Shown: in pieces, positions 10,423-18,390 of the stretch
Numbering within the stretch: the stretch's first letter is position 1
Layout: each line of letters starts with the position of its first letter
NCBI GenBank assembly: GCA_948956705.1
Contig: CARCZS010000005.1
Span: 1 to 64,000, forward strand
DNA: 64,000 nt
Source: an uncultured Phocaeicola sp.
GTDB lineage: Bacteria > Bacteroidota > Bacteroidia > Bacteroidales > Bacteroidaceae
Direction: 5' to 3'
Position numbers and translations under genes: made by a program
The notes under the pieces: generated by a model
Databases searched by the model: none
What the model was told of the DNA's origin: nothing
What the model saw: the letters and a program-made list of their open reading frames with translations, nothing else

Positions 10423-10465
10423 ATTTTCCGGGTATTTCTCATTATACTTGAAATGCCCGGAAAAT
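10423..10465 (-). terminator. Stem-loop after the DUF4491 gene
   Basis: Near-perfect 16-base arms: ATTTTCCGGGTATTTC (10423-10438) and GAAATGCCCGGAAAAT (10450-10465), with one T-G pair. It lies just downstream of the minus-strand stop at 10472. The T-tract is weak on that strand, so it could be an mRNA-stabilising hairpin instead. Confidence 0.55.
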
Positions 10466-10471
10466 AGAAAT

Positions 10472-10792
10472 TTATTTTTCTTCGTACTCGTGTTTTCGCT
10501 TGGGGTTCATCGGAAACCAGCCTTTCAGTACGCGTTCCCGTTGCTCGAAGATTTCTTTTATAGTCCAAAAGGAGGAAAACGAGAAAACGCCAGCGAGTGA
10601 AGAAATAAGTATGTCGCTAATCAAGATTGAGCAGATGATGCCGACTATTCCTAAAAGAAGGAAAATCCACCAGCAGCGTGTTCCCCAATAATATTCAGCC
10701 TTGACCACAATGGGGTGGAAAAGACCGATTATCAGAAATGTGCAAATGCCGATGGCAATGCCACTTAAATGGTATTCAGTCAGCCATTCCAT
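10472..10792 (-). CDS. Small membrane protein, DUF4491 family
   Basis: 106 residues with three or four predicted membrane helices: about residues 9-27 (SGIAIGICTFLIIGLF), 42-60 (WWIFLLLGIVGIICSI) and 62-80 (DILISSLAGVFSFSSF). A charged tail follows, with RKHEYEEK at the end. The length and the FHPIVVKAEYYWG segment fit the DUF4491 family of Bacteroidetes, whose function is unknown. The start codon overlaps the stop of the upstream Lrp/AsnC gene by one base (TAATG), so the two are translationally coupled. A regulatory link to that Lrp-type protein is plausible but only inferred from position. Confidence 0.75.
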   Translation of the reverse strand: MEWLTEYHLSGIAIGICTFLIIGLFHPIVVKAEYYWGTRCWWIFLLLGIVGIICSILISDILISSLAGVFSFSSFWTIKEIFEQRERVLKGWFPMNPKRKHEYEEK

Positions 10793-11256
10793 TATTTTTC
10801 GGTTTGGATGGGAATTTCTTTCTTGATACTTTGTTCCAAAGATATCATTGTTTCGGTAGCTGTCACACCGGGAATCTCTTGGATTCTGGAGTTTAATATA
10901 TCCATTAAATGTTCATTGTCACGAGAGTATACTTTAGTCAGCATAGTGTATGCACCGGTGGTGAAATGACATTCCACTATCTCGGGAATTTTTTTTAATT
11001 CATTTACTACAGCTTTATACATTGAACCTTTTTCAAGTTTGATTCCCACGTAAGTACAAGTTCTGTAACCCAGACTCTTAGGATTTACATGATATCCCGA
11101 ACCGATAATAACCCCCAGATCAATTAATCTTTGTACGCGTTGGTGAATAGCGGCACGGGAAACGCCACATTCTGCCGCGACATCTTTAAACGGGATGCGG
11201 GCATTTTGAGATATAATTTCAAGAATCTGTCTGTCAAGACTGTCAATTTTCTCCAT
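10792..11256 (-). CDS. Lrp/AsnC-family transcriptional regulator
   Basis: DNA-binding regulator of the leucine-responsive/AsnC family, normally responding to an amino acid. The 154 residues comprise an N-terminal helix-turn-helix (about 5-55, with DRQILEIISQNARIPFKDVA and RAAIHQRVQRLIDLGVI) and a C-terminal ligand-binding/oligomerisation domain (about 70-145). The length is normal for the family. The DUF4491 membrane protein overlaps its stop by one base. A minus-strand -7 box (TATATTTG, 11290-11297 complement) lies upstream. The ligand and targets cannot be read from sequence. Confidence 0.9.
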   Translation of the reverse strand: MEKIDSLDRQILEIISQNARIPFKDVAAECGVSRAAIHQRVQRLIDLGVIIGSGYHVNPKSLGYRTCTYVGIKLEKGSMYKAVVNELKKIPEIVECHFTTGAYTMLTKVYSRDNEHLMDILNSRIQEIPGVTATETMISLEQSIKKEIPIQTEK

Positions 11257-11289
11257 AATATTTTGATTTTAGTGTTGTCAATCTGTAAG

Positions 11290-11297
11290 CAAATATA
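11290..11297 (-). promoter_or_regulatory. -7 promoter box of the Lrp/AsnC gene
   Basis: CAAATATA on the plus strand reads TATATTTG on the minus strand, a match to the Bacteroides -7 consensus TAnnTTTG, 34 bases before the start codon. No convincing -33 box was found. Confidence 0.45.
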
Positions 11298-11372
11298 GGA
11301 ATAGTTTTTAATTTATCTACTATTTTGAAAGAAAAAACATAGATTCTTTGAAAAAAAGTGCATTTTTTTAGT

Positions 11373-11777
11373 CTATATCTCTAATAACTTCTTGATTTCA
11401 CTTATTTTGTTTCTTCGCTCAAAAGAAAAGGTGTCACTATGGGTGTCCAGATACTCTTTTAGGTAGAGCGCTTTTGATAAAAAATATTTCTTTTCGTCCG
11501 GCTCTTTCAACAGGGCATCCTGGTAGAGTAACTCCGACAACATATCGATTCGGGTCAGAAACTCTTGCCCTTCATAGTCTTGAGACAGGTCGGTCAAGAT
11601 ATATTCTGCATCCTGCTCATAATAGAAGTGGTGGCTGTGGTTAAAATAGGCTCGATAGATACTTTGTATTTTTAGTTGAAACTCAGGGCCATCCTCTTTT
11701 TTCTTCTCTTCCACCAATTTCTCCAGTGCTTCTATAAATTGGCGAACCAAACGCATGATATAATCTCTTTGTAGCAT
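11373..11777 (-). CDS. DUF6483-family protein of unknown function
   Basis: 134 residues, rich in charged amino acids and probably all-helical, with no signal or membrane segment. I chose the start MLQRDYIMRL at 11777 because this N-terminus is characteristic of the family, because it lies five bases after the stop of the upstream CNNM/CBS gene (stop at 11782) with an AAAGG-like site before it, and because an earlier in-frame start would overlap the neighbour by about 60 bases. The Leu-Tyr-Tyr-Glu-rich middle (FYYEQDAEYILTDLSQ) and the C-terminal KALYLKEYLD segment are visible. The gene is co-transcribed with the membrane protein gene. No function is assigned. Confidence 0.75.
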   Translation of the reverse strand: MLQRDYIMRLVRQFIEALEKLVEEKKKEDGPEFQLKIQSIYRAYFNHSHHFYYEQDAEYILTDLSQDYEGQEFLTRIDMLSELLYQDALLKEPDEKKYFLSKALYLKEYLDTHSDTFSFERRNKISEIKKLLEI

Positions 11778-11781
11778 ACCT

Positions 11782-13068
11782 TTATTTATCTTCTTTGTTT
11801 TTGTCTGACAGGGTGACCAATATCTTATCGATGCGTGCCCCATCCATATCTACAATTTCAAAAAGGAAATCGTTCCATTGGAGAAGCTCTTCGGTTTTGG
11901 GAATATGTCCCAACTGCTGTAAAATAAGTCCACTCAATGTATTGTAGTTATATTCAGGATATAAATCTTCCATTTCGAAATGACTTAGGAAGTCATAGAA
12001 AGAGCATTGTCCGTCTATCAGCCAACTGCCGTCTTTGCGGAGAATGATATCCGGCTCTTCAGAGTCGCCGGGCAGTGCCCCTACCAATGCTTCCAATATA
12101 TCTTTCATTGTAATAACTCCCTGAAGGCTACCGAATTCGTCGCAGATTAGTCCGTATTTAATATGGTGTTGGCGTATTTGTTCCAATACTTTATAAACAT
12201 CCATGTTTTCATGGAAGTATTGTGCCGGACGAATAACGTCACGCAGGTTAAAGTTCGTCCCTTGTAATTTACCGAAAAGGTCTTTCAGATAAACCACACC
12301 TATGATATTGTCCAAGGTATTGTCTTGTGTTACCGGATAAACCTGATATAAATGCTGGCATACGATATCATAAATCTGTTTGTTTCCCATATCTATATCG
12401 ATAGACACTATATCATTACGATAGGTCATAATGGTATTGATGCTGCGGTCGCCCAACGAGAAAACACGGTCTACGATATCTTGTTCTACTTCTTGTACCT
12501 CGCCATTTTCGGCTCCTTCTTCAATCATAGACTTGATTTCTTCTTCCGTAACCTTTTCTTCGGCAGTGTTGATATGCAGCAAGTTGAAAATCAGTGAAGT
12601 ACTTTTTGCCAGAATCCACACGAAAGGAGAAGCTATGACAGACAGCCAATACATGGGACGTGCCAATAGCTTGGCTGCACGTGCAGATGCGCTCATACCG
12701 ATTCGTTTCGGAACAAGTTCTCCAAAGATGATGGTGAGATAGGTCACTAAAATGACAATCAGAATTTGTGCTATTATATGTGCATAAGCGATTGGAACGC
12801 CTGCTGAAACCAGCACTTTGCTGAAATCAGATGCTAATACATCGCCGGAATAGATACCGGTTAGGATACCAATCAGCGTAATTCCGATTTGTATGGTCGA
12901 TAAAAACTTATCCGGATCATTGGCTAATTTAAGAGCGATACGTGCGGAGGAACTGCCGTGACGGACATCATTGTTCAAACTGCTTTTACGCGCAGAAATC
13001 AAGGCTATTTCGGACATGGCGAATACCCCGTTTAGTAAAATAAGTGCGATAATTATGACAATCTCCAT
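11782..13068 (-). CDS. CNNM/CBS-domain membrane protein (CorC/HlyC 'hemolysin' family)
   Basis: Integral membrane protein of the CNNM (DUF21) family, linked in other bacteria to magnesium or cobalt efflux; the name hemolysin is historical. Its 428 residues comprise a DUF21 membrane domain (about 1-190, at least three hydrophobic helices, starting MEIVIIIALILLNGVFAMSE), a tandem CBS pair (about 205-335, with IMTYRNDIVSIDID and DEFGSLQGVITMKDILEALVG), and a C-terminal CorC_HlyC domain (about 345-425). The length is standard. A DUF6483 gene follows five bases after its stop. A perfect palindrome (13079-13104) containing a minus-strand TACATTTG box lies just upstream of its start. Confidence 0.9.
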   Translation of the reverse strand: MEIVIIIALILLNGVFAMSEIALISARKSSLNNDVRHGSSSARIALKLANDPDKFLSTIQIGITLIGILTGIYSGDVLASDFSKVLVSAGVPIAYAHIIAQILIVILVTYLTIIFGELVPKRIGMSASARAAKLLARPMYWLSVIASPFVWILAKSTSLIFNLLHINTAEEKVTEEEIKSMIEEGAENGEVQEVEQDIVDRVFSLGDRSINTIMTYRNDIVSIDIDMGNKQIYDIVCQHLYQVYPVTQDNTLDNIIGVVYLKDLFGKLQGTNFNLRDVIRPAQYFHENMDVYKVLEQIRQHHIKYGLICDEFGSLQGVITMKDILEALVGALPGDSEEPDIILRKDGSWLIDGQCSFYDFLSHFEMEDLYPEYNYNTLSGLILQQLGHIPKTEELLQWNDFLFEIVDMDGARIDKILVTLSDKNKEDK

Positions 13069-13078
13069 GTGAGTGATT

Positions 13079-13104
13079 TACATTTGTATTTGCTAACAAA
13101 TGTA
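13079..13104. promoter_or_regulatory. Palindrome with -7-like boxes between divergent genes
   Basis: Perfect 9-base arms TACATTTGT (13079-13087) and ACAAATGTA (13096-13104) with an 8-base spacer. Each arm contains a TAnnTTTG match, one per strand. It lies 10 bases upstream of the minus-strand CNNM/CBS gene and about 100 bases upstream of the plus-strand NUDIX gene. Confidence 0.5.
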
Positions 13105-13167
13105 CTAAGAATTGTGTTTTCTCTTTCTTCTTTTAGATTTAATTAATGAATTATCTGTCATTTAAGC

Positions 13168-13175
13168 TATCTTTG
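13168..13175 (+). promoter_or_regulatory. -7 promoter box of the NUDIX operon
   Basis: TATCTTTG matches the -7 consensus TAnnTTTG. It lies 28 bases before the NUDIX start codon, which is preceded by a GGAG ribosome-binding site. No clear -33 element. Confidence 0.6.
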
Positions 13176-13203
13176 CGGTGTCTATAAAAGAAAAGGAGTA
13201 ATT

Positions 13204-13728
13204 ATGCATCCACTAGAGCTATTCAAGTATTGTCCCAAATGTGGTTCTTCACATTTTGTGGTAAATAATGAGAAGTCCAAACGCTGTGCGGATTGTGGCT
13301 TTGTCTATTACTTTAATTCAAGTGCCGCTACAGTGGCATTTATCTTGAATGAGAGAAATGAATTATTGGTTTGCCGGCGGGGTAAAGAACCCGCGAAAGG
13401 AACATTAGACCTTTCGGGAGGGTTTATAGATATGTATGAAACCGGTGAAGAGGGTGTAGCACGTGAAGTGTTGGAAGAAACGGGTCTTGAAGTGAAAAAA
13501 GCGGTCTATCTATTTTCGTTGCCCAATACATATCTTTATTCCGGCTTTTTGGTACATACGTTAGATCTGTTTTTCCTTTGTACGGTGAAAGATACGACTC
13601 GGATTGAAGCGATGGATGATGTGGCGGATTCTTTTTGGATGCCGCTTGACAAGGTAAATCCGGAGGAATTTGGTCTTGATTCTGTGCGTGAGGGAGTAAA
13701 ACGTTTTTTGAAAGAATATAAATATTAG
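13204..13728 (+). CDS. NUDIX hydrolase with N-terminal zinc ribbon
   Basis: Hydrolase of nucleoside-diphosphate-linked compounds. The 174 residues have an N-terminal zinc ribbon (CPKCGSSHF and CADCG, about residues 10-36) followed by a NUDIX fold. The NUDIX box runs from GGFIDMYETGEEG through REVLEETGLE and matches the GX5EX7REUXEEXGU pattern with all glutamates present, so it should be active. The zinc ribbon resembles that of NudC-type NADH pyrophosphatases, but the protein is shorter and the substrate is unknown. The TPR gene starts 9 bases after its stop, so the two are probably co-transcribed. Confidence 0.9.
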   Translation: MHPLELFKYCPKCGSSHFVVNNEKSKRCADCGFVYYFNSSAATVAFILNERNELLVCRRGKEPAKGTLDLSGGFIDMYETGEEGVAREVLEETGLEVKKAVYLFSLPNTYLYSGFLVHTLDLFFLCTVKDTTRIEAMDDVADSFWMPLDKVNPEEFGLDSVREGVKRFLKEYKY

Positions 13729-13737
13729 ATATAGAAT

Positions 13738-16641
13738 ATGAAGAAAAGGACTTTATTAATAGCTGCGTTGATGGGTGGGTGTGCTTTGCAAGGCATGGCC
13801 CAACAAATCCTTCCCGATGATGTGGCGGGTGATAAGGAATACCGAAGGGTATGCAGAGAGTATGACTTGAAGTCAAAAAACAGCGTGGAACTGTTGCAGG
13901 CTTATCTGGATAAATACCCTGATTCACGATATACAGACAGGGTACGTTCTTTGATTGCTTCGGTGTATTTTGAAGAAGGTAAATATAAGGAGGCGATAGC
14001 TATGTTTAGGGCGTGTGATATTGAGACCTTGCCCGATGCAGAGCGCGATGATTGTGCCATGCGCCTTGCCACTTCTTATTTAAAGGAAGGAAACTTGCGT
14101 GATGCTTCCGTATGGTTCCTTTTACTGAAAGAGGTGAGCCCGCGTTATCAATCGGATGCTATTTATAATTTGGCTTATATTGATTATGTAGAGAAACGGT
14201 ATGACAAGGCATTAAATGCTTTTTTATCCTTGAAAGATGATGCCGTATATTCATCTTTGGTGCCCTATTATATAGGAGAAATTTATTTATTGAAAGGTAA
14301 TTATGAACAGGCACGTTCGGTGGCCGCTCATTATTTGCAGGTTTATTCCGGCCATAAAGATGAGGCTCAGATGGAACGTGTTTTGGGGGAGGCTTATTTC
14401 GGCCTGAATAATTATCAGGAGGCTATTGCACCATTGGAACGTTATCAGGTCGCAGTGCCTCGTCCGCAGCGTAAAGCGCTGTATGAGTTGGGTATGAGTT
14501 ATTATTATACCGGTGTCTATTCAAAAGCGGCTGCTATATTGGGCGAAACTACTTCGGTGAACGATGCCTTATCTCAGAATGCATATTTGCACATGGGCTT
14601 GGCCTATTTAAACTTGAAGGAACGCAACCAGGCAAGAATGGCTTTTGAACAGGCTTCTGCATCAGGATTTGATCCGCAGGTGAAAGAACAAGCTCTTTAT
14701 AATTATGCTTTGTGTATACATGAGACTTCGTATTCTCCTTTTGCTGAATCTGTAACGGTGTTCGAACGTTTCCTTAATGAATTTCCCAACTCGCCGTATG
14801 CCGAACGGGTAAATGATTACTTGATAGAGGTATATATGAATACCCGTAGTTACGAAGCTGCGCTGAAGTCTATTGCAAAGATTGAGCATCCGGGTGCACG
14901 AATCATGGAAGCGAAACAAAAGATTCTGTTCCGTCTCGGTACTCAGGCGTTTGCTAATGCCGATTTTCATGAGGCGATAGAATATTTTAATCGTTCCTTG
15001 GCAATCGGACAATATAATATGGCTACTAAGGCTGATGCATATTATTGGCGTGGTGAGGCAAACTACAGGTTGGAGCATTATGCTCAGGCTGGAAATGATT
15101 TACGCCGGTACTTGGAGTTTGCTCCCGATAAGACGAACCGGGAGTACGGATTGGCACTTTATAATCTTGGCTATACTGACTTTAAGCAAAAGAATTATAA
15201 TGGTGCATTGAATTGGTTTACCCGTTTTGTTGATCGTGGAACTGTCAATGACCGTGCTGTACAGGCAGATGCTTACAATCGCATCGGTGACTGTAACTTT
15301 TATGCCCGCCGTTTTGATTCGGCCCGTCAGGATTATGCCCGTGCTGTGGAGATAGATTCTTCTTTGGGTGATTATTCTTTATATCAAGAGGCTTTTGTCC
15401 GTGGCTTGCAGAAGGATTATAATGGAAAGATACAAATTTTAAATCGTTTGATAGCAGATTATCCCGAGTCTCAATATTTGGATGATGCTTTATATGAACA
15501 AGGACGTGCTTTTGTTCAAATGGAGGATCATACGAATGCTATTAACCGTTTCAATATTTTGCTGAAGAAATTCCCGGAAAGCAATATGGCTCGTCGGGCG
15601 GCTAATGAAATCGGTTTACTTTATTATCAGGGCGATAAGTATCCGGAAGCTATTCAGGCTTACAAGCAGGTAATCACTAATTATCCGGGTAGTGAGGAGG
15701 CTCGTCTTGCCCAAAGGGATTTGAAATCTATTTATATTGATTTGAACAAGGTGGATGAGTATGCCAACTTTGCTTCTACTATTCCCGGTGGAGCCAATTT
15801 TGATGTGAACGAACGTGATTCGTTGACTTATGTTGCTGCCGAAAGAGTGTATATGCGCGGTGAAATAGACGAAGCACGCAATAGCTTTACTCACTATCTG
15901 CAAACTTTCCCGGAAGGTGCATTTAGCTTGAATGCCAATTACTATGTCGGATTGATAGATTATAACCGTAAGGCTTATAATAGTGCGGCAGAACATTTGG
16001 ACAAAGTTTTGGCTTATCCCAATAATAAATATTCGGAAGATGCCATGATGATGAGTGCTGAAATGGCTTATTCGGCAAAGGATTATGAAAAAGCATTGGC
16101 TGTTTATAAGCAACTGAAAGATAAGGCTGTTTCATCGGAACGCCGGCAATTGGCAAAGACGGGTGTGCTTCGTAGTGCATATATGTCGGGCAATGGAGAA
16201 GAGGTCATTCTGGCGGCAACGGATTTGCTGGCAGAGACGAAAATTGCTCCCGAATTATCCAATGAGGCTCATTATTATCGTGCAAAGGCTTATCTGGATG
16301 CAGGAAAAGCAGAAGGGGCTATGGAGGATTTGAAAATCTTGGCAAAAGATACTCGCAATGTATATGGTGCGGAAGCGAAATATAAAGTAGCACAGATTTA
16401 TTTTGATGCCGGACAGACAGGGCAGGCCGAGAAAGAAGTCTTGAATTATATTGAGGTCAGCACTCCGCATACTTATTGGCTGGCGCGTAGCTTTGTGTTG
16501 TTATCTGATGTTTATATGAAATTAGGACGCAACCTGGATGCCAAACAATATTTGCTTTCATTAAGGCAGAATTATCAGGCGGATGATGATATTGCAGGAA
16601 TGATAGAGAGCAGACTGAATAAGTTAAATGCTGAAAATTAA
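13738..16641 (+). CDS. Large exported tetratricopeptide-repeat protein
   Basis: 967 residues with a signal peptide (about 1-21, ending GMAQ), followed by TPR-type helical repeats over nearly the whole length. Examples are YKEAIAMFRACD, YNGALNWFTRFVDRG, HTNAINRFNILLKKFPES and YPEAIQAYKQVITNYPGSE. Such proteins act as periplasmic or surface scaffolds. The gene sits 9 bases after the NUDIX gene and 5 bases before a beta-barrel outer-membrane gene, so the TPR and barrel proteins probably work as a pair, the TPR protein possibly as a periplasmic partner of the barrel. This is inference from position. No enzymatic motif is visible. Confidence 0.85.
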   Translation: MKKRTLLIAALMGGCALQGMAQQILPDDVAGDKEYRRVCREYDLKSKNSVELLQAYLDKYPDSRYTDRVRSLIASVYFEEGKYKEAIAMFRACDIETLPDAERDDCAMRLATSYLKEGNLRDASVWFLLLKEVSPRYQSDAIYNLAYIDYVEKRYDKALNAFLSLKDDAVYSSLVPYYIGEIYLLKGNYEQARSVAAHYLQVYSGHKDEAQMERVLGEAYFGLNNYQEAIAPLERYQVAVPRPQRKALYELGMSYYYTGVYSKAAAILGETTSVNDALSQNAYLHMGLAYLNLKERNQARMAFEQASASGFDPQVKEQALYNYALCIHETSYSPFAESVTVFERFLNEFPNSPYAERVNDYLIEVYMNTRSYEAALKSIAKIEHPGARIMEAKQKILFRLGTQAFANADFHEAIEYFNRSLAIGQYNMATKADAYYWRGEANYRLEHYAQAGNDLRRYLEFAPDKTNREYGLALYNLGYTDFKQKNYNGALNWFTRFVDRGTVNDRAVQADAYNRIGDCNFYARRFDSARQDYARAVEIDSSLGDYSLYQEAFVRGLQKDYNGKIQILNRLIADYPESQYLDDALYEQGRAFVQMEDHTNAINRFNILLKKFPESNMARRAANEIGLLYYQGDKYPEAIQAYKQVITNYPGSEEARLAQRDLKSIYIDLNKVDEYANFASTIPGGANFDVNERDSLTYVAAERVYMRGEIDEARNSFTHYLQTFPEGAFSLNANYYVGLIDYNRKAYNSAAEHLDKVLAYPNNKYSEDAMMMSAEMAYSAKDYEKALAVYKQLKDKAVSSERRQLAKTGVLRSAYMSGNGEEVILAATDLLAETKIAPELSNEAHYYRAKAYLDAGKAEGAMEDLKILAKDTRNVYGAEAKYKVAQIYFDAGQTGQAEKEVLNYIEVSTPHTYWLARSFVLLSDVYMKLGRNLDAKQYLLSLRQNYQADDDIAGMIESRLNKLNAEN

Positions 16642-16646
16642 AGATT

Positions 16647-18269
16647 ATGAAGAAAATAGCAATTATAGCATTTGTGGGCTTGTTGCCTCTGTCGGCTGTA
16701 TATGCACAGCAAGACAGTACACTGAACCGCACTGTGGTAGTGGAAAATGAGTATAACCCTACTGTCATGGATGCTTCCAAAATAAATGTATTGCCCAAGG
16801 TGGAGGAACCGGCAGTAATGAAGAAGGGAATTGAGTATGCCACGGCTTTGCGCCCTGTGGCTGCTTGGAATTATGAGGAGATGTTTCCCATTGTTCGTGA
16901 ATGGGAATGGGAGAAGGCGAAACGAGGATATGTGCGTGCCGGCGCCGGTAATTATGGTAATGTGGATTTTAAGGCCGGGTATGTATGGGACATCACGAAA
17001 GATGACCGGCTGAATGTCGCTGCTTCTTTGGACGGTATGAATGGTACCCTGAAAGATGCGATTGATAATGATTGGAAATCGCGTTTCTATTCTTCCTCTT
17101 TTAATGTAGGATACCGACATAGCTTCAAGAATATGGATCTGCATCTTGGAGGAGGACTTCATTCTCGTGTGTTTAATTATATGTTGAGTCCGATTTCTTC
17201 TATTTCCGGTGAGAATGATAAGCAGCATCACACTTTGGGAGATTTCCATGTCGCCCTGTCTTCTACGGATGAAATGATGCCACTGCAATTTACAGTACAA
17301 ACGGGCTTTCAGTATTTCAAGCAGAAATACCCGGCAATTTCCGATGAGAGCAGCACGGAAAAAATGATTCATACAGTAGGTGATGTATGGGGAAAACTGA
17401 GTGATATTCAGCGTGTGGGTATTAAGTTTGAAATGGATAACTTATTCTATTCGGATGACTTCATGAAGAATTATACTTCGTTAGGCCTGAATCCTTATTA
17501 TGCCATTGACGAAGACAGTTGGCGACTGCATCTCGGTGCGCATGTCGACTGGGTGACAGGTAATAATAGCGGCATAGATGTAGCTCCGGATATTCGTGCA
17601 GAGTATATTTTCTCGGATAGTTATATTCTTTATTTGAATGCACAGGGAGGCAGACAGGTAAACGATTATCGTATGTTAAGCCGCATCTCTCCCTATTGGG
17701 GAATAGGGCAGCAACTCGATGCGACGTATGTTCCTCTTGATGCAACTTTGGGTTTTAAGGCGTCTCCTACAAGCGGATTATGGTTTAATGTATTTGGTGG
17801 TTATCAGATACGTAAACATGAGTTGTTTTGTACGTTAGTGCCCGCAGGACAATTTGTATATACGGGTTTTGTGCAGGATAAAGGAAAAATCGGTTATGGA
17901 GGTGCGGAAGTGAAGTATGGTTATAAAGACTATTTTGATGCATCGGTAAAAGGTGTGTATTACGGTTGGACGACCAAGCATGACGATGATGCGATAGCTG
18001 CCATGAAGCCTGAAATGGAGTTGAACTTTAAAGTTGATGCCAAGGTAATGGAGGGCTTGAAACTTCGGTTGGGTTATGATTACGTAAAGCGTAAGGGAGA
18101 GGATGTGGATCCTGTCAGCAATCTGAGCGTGGGTGCTACCTATGCATTATTAAAAGACATCTCTATCTTTGTGGATGTGAATAATCTATTAAACAAACAA
18201 TACTATTATGAAGGAGGTTATCCTGCTGAGAAACTGAATGTTTTAGGTGGCCTTACTTTCCGATTTTAG
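16647..18269 (+). CDS. Outer-membrane beta-barrel protein (TonB-receptor-like, no plug)
   Basis: 540 residues with a signal peptide (about 1-20, ending VYAQ), a short periplasmic N-terminal segment (RTVVVENEYNPTVMDASKI), then alternating beta-strands typical of TonB-dependent receptor barrels. The C terminus, NVLGGLTFRF, ends in phenylalanine as barrel proteins do. It is much shorter than a SusC protein and lacks both the carboxypeptidase-like domain and a recognisable plug, so active TonB-dependent transport is doubtful; a porin or assembly role is possible. The gene follows the TPR gene by 5 bases and is closed by a terminator. Confidence 0.8.
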   Translation: MKKIAIIAFVGLLPLSAVYAQQDSTLNRTVVVENEYNPTVMDASKINVLPKVEEPAVMKKGIEYATALRPVAAWNYEEMFPIVREWEWEKAKRGYVRAGAGNYGNVDFKAGYVWDITKDDRLNVAASLDGMNGTLKDAIDNDWKSRFYSSSFNVGYRHSFKNMDLHLGGGLHSRVFNYMLSPISSISGENDKQHHTLGDFHVALSSTDEMMPLQFTVQTGFQYFKQKYPAISDESSTEKMIHTVGDVWGKLSDIQRVGIKFEMDNLFYSDDFMKNYTSLGLNPYYAIDEDSWRLHLGAHVDWVTGNNSGIDVAPDIRAEYIFSDSYILYLNAQGGRQVNDYRMLSRISPYWGIGQQLDATYVPLDATLGFKASPTSGLWFNVFGGYQIRKHELFCTLVPAGQFVYTGFVQDKGKIGYGGAEVKYGYKDYFDASVKGVYYGWTTKHDDDAIAAMKPEMELNFKVDAKVMEGLKLRLGYDYVKRKGEDVDPVSNLSVGATYALLKDISIFVDVNNLLNKQYYYEGGYPAEKLNVLGGLTFRF

Positions 18270-18271
18270 TT

Positions 18272-18299
18272 AAAAAGGCTCTGTAAAAGAGCCTTTTTA
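18272..18299 (+). terminator. Intrinsic terminator after the TPR/barrel operon
   Basis: Perfect hairpin AAAAAGGCTCT (18272-18282) with AAGAGCCTTTTT ending at 18299. It starts three bases after the stop codon. Confidence 0.9.
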
Positions 18300-18303
18300 A
18301 GAA

Positions 18304-18352
18304 AAAAAAGCAGAAACATACCTTATTATATAGGTGTAGTTCTGCTTTTTTT
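18304..18352. terminator. Second stem-loop before topA
   Basis: Arms AAAAAGCAGAA and TTCTGCTTTTTTT with an inner ATACCT/AGGTGT pairing. The T-tract runs into the topA -7 box. It may back up the preceding terminator. Confidence 0.6.
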
Positions 18353-18353
18353 C

Positions 18354-18361
18354 TACTTTTG
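18354..18361 (+). promoter_or_regulatory. -7 promoter box of topA
   Basis: TACTTTTG matches TAnnTTTG and lies 29 bases before the topA start, overlapping the end of the upstream stem-loop. No -33 TTG at the usual spacing. Confidence 0.45.
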
Positions 18362-18390
18362 CCCTTAATTAAAATGGAATACATTATATC

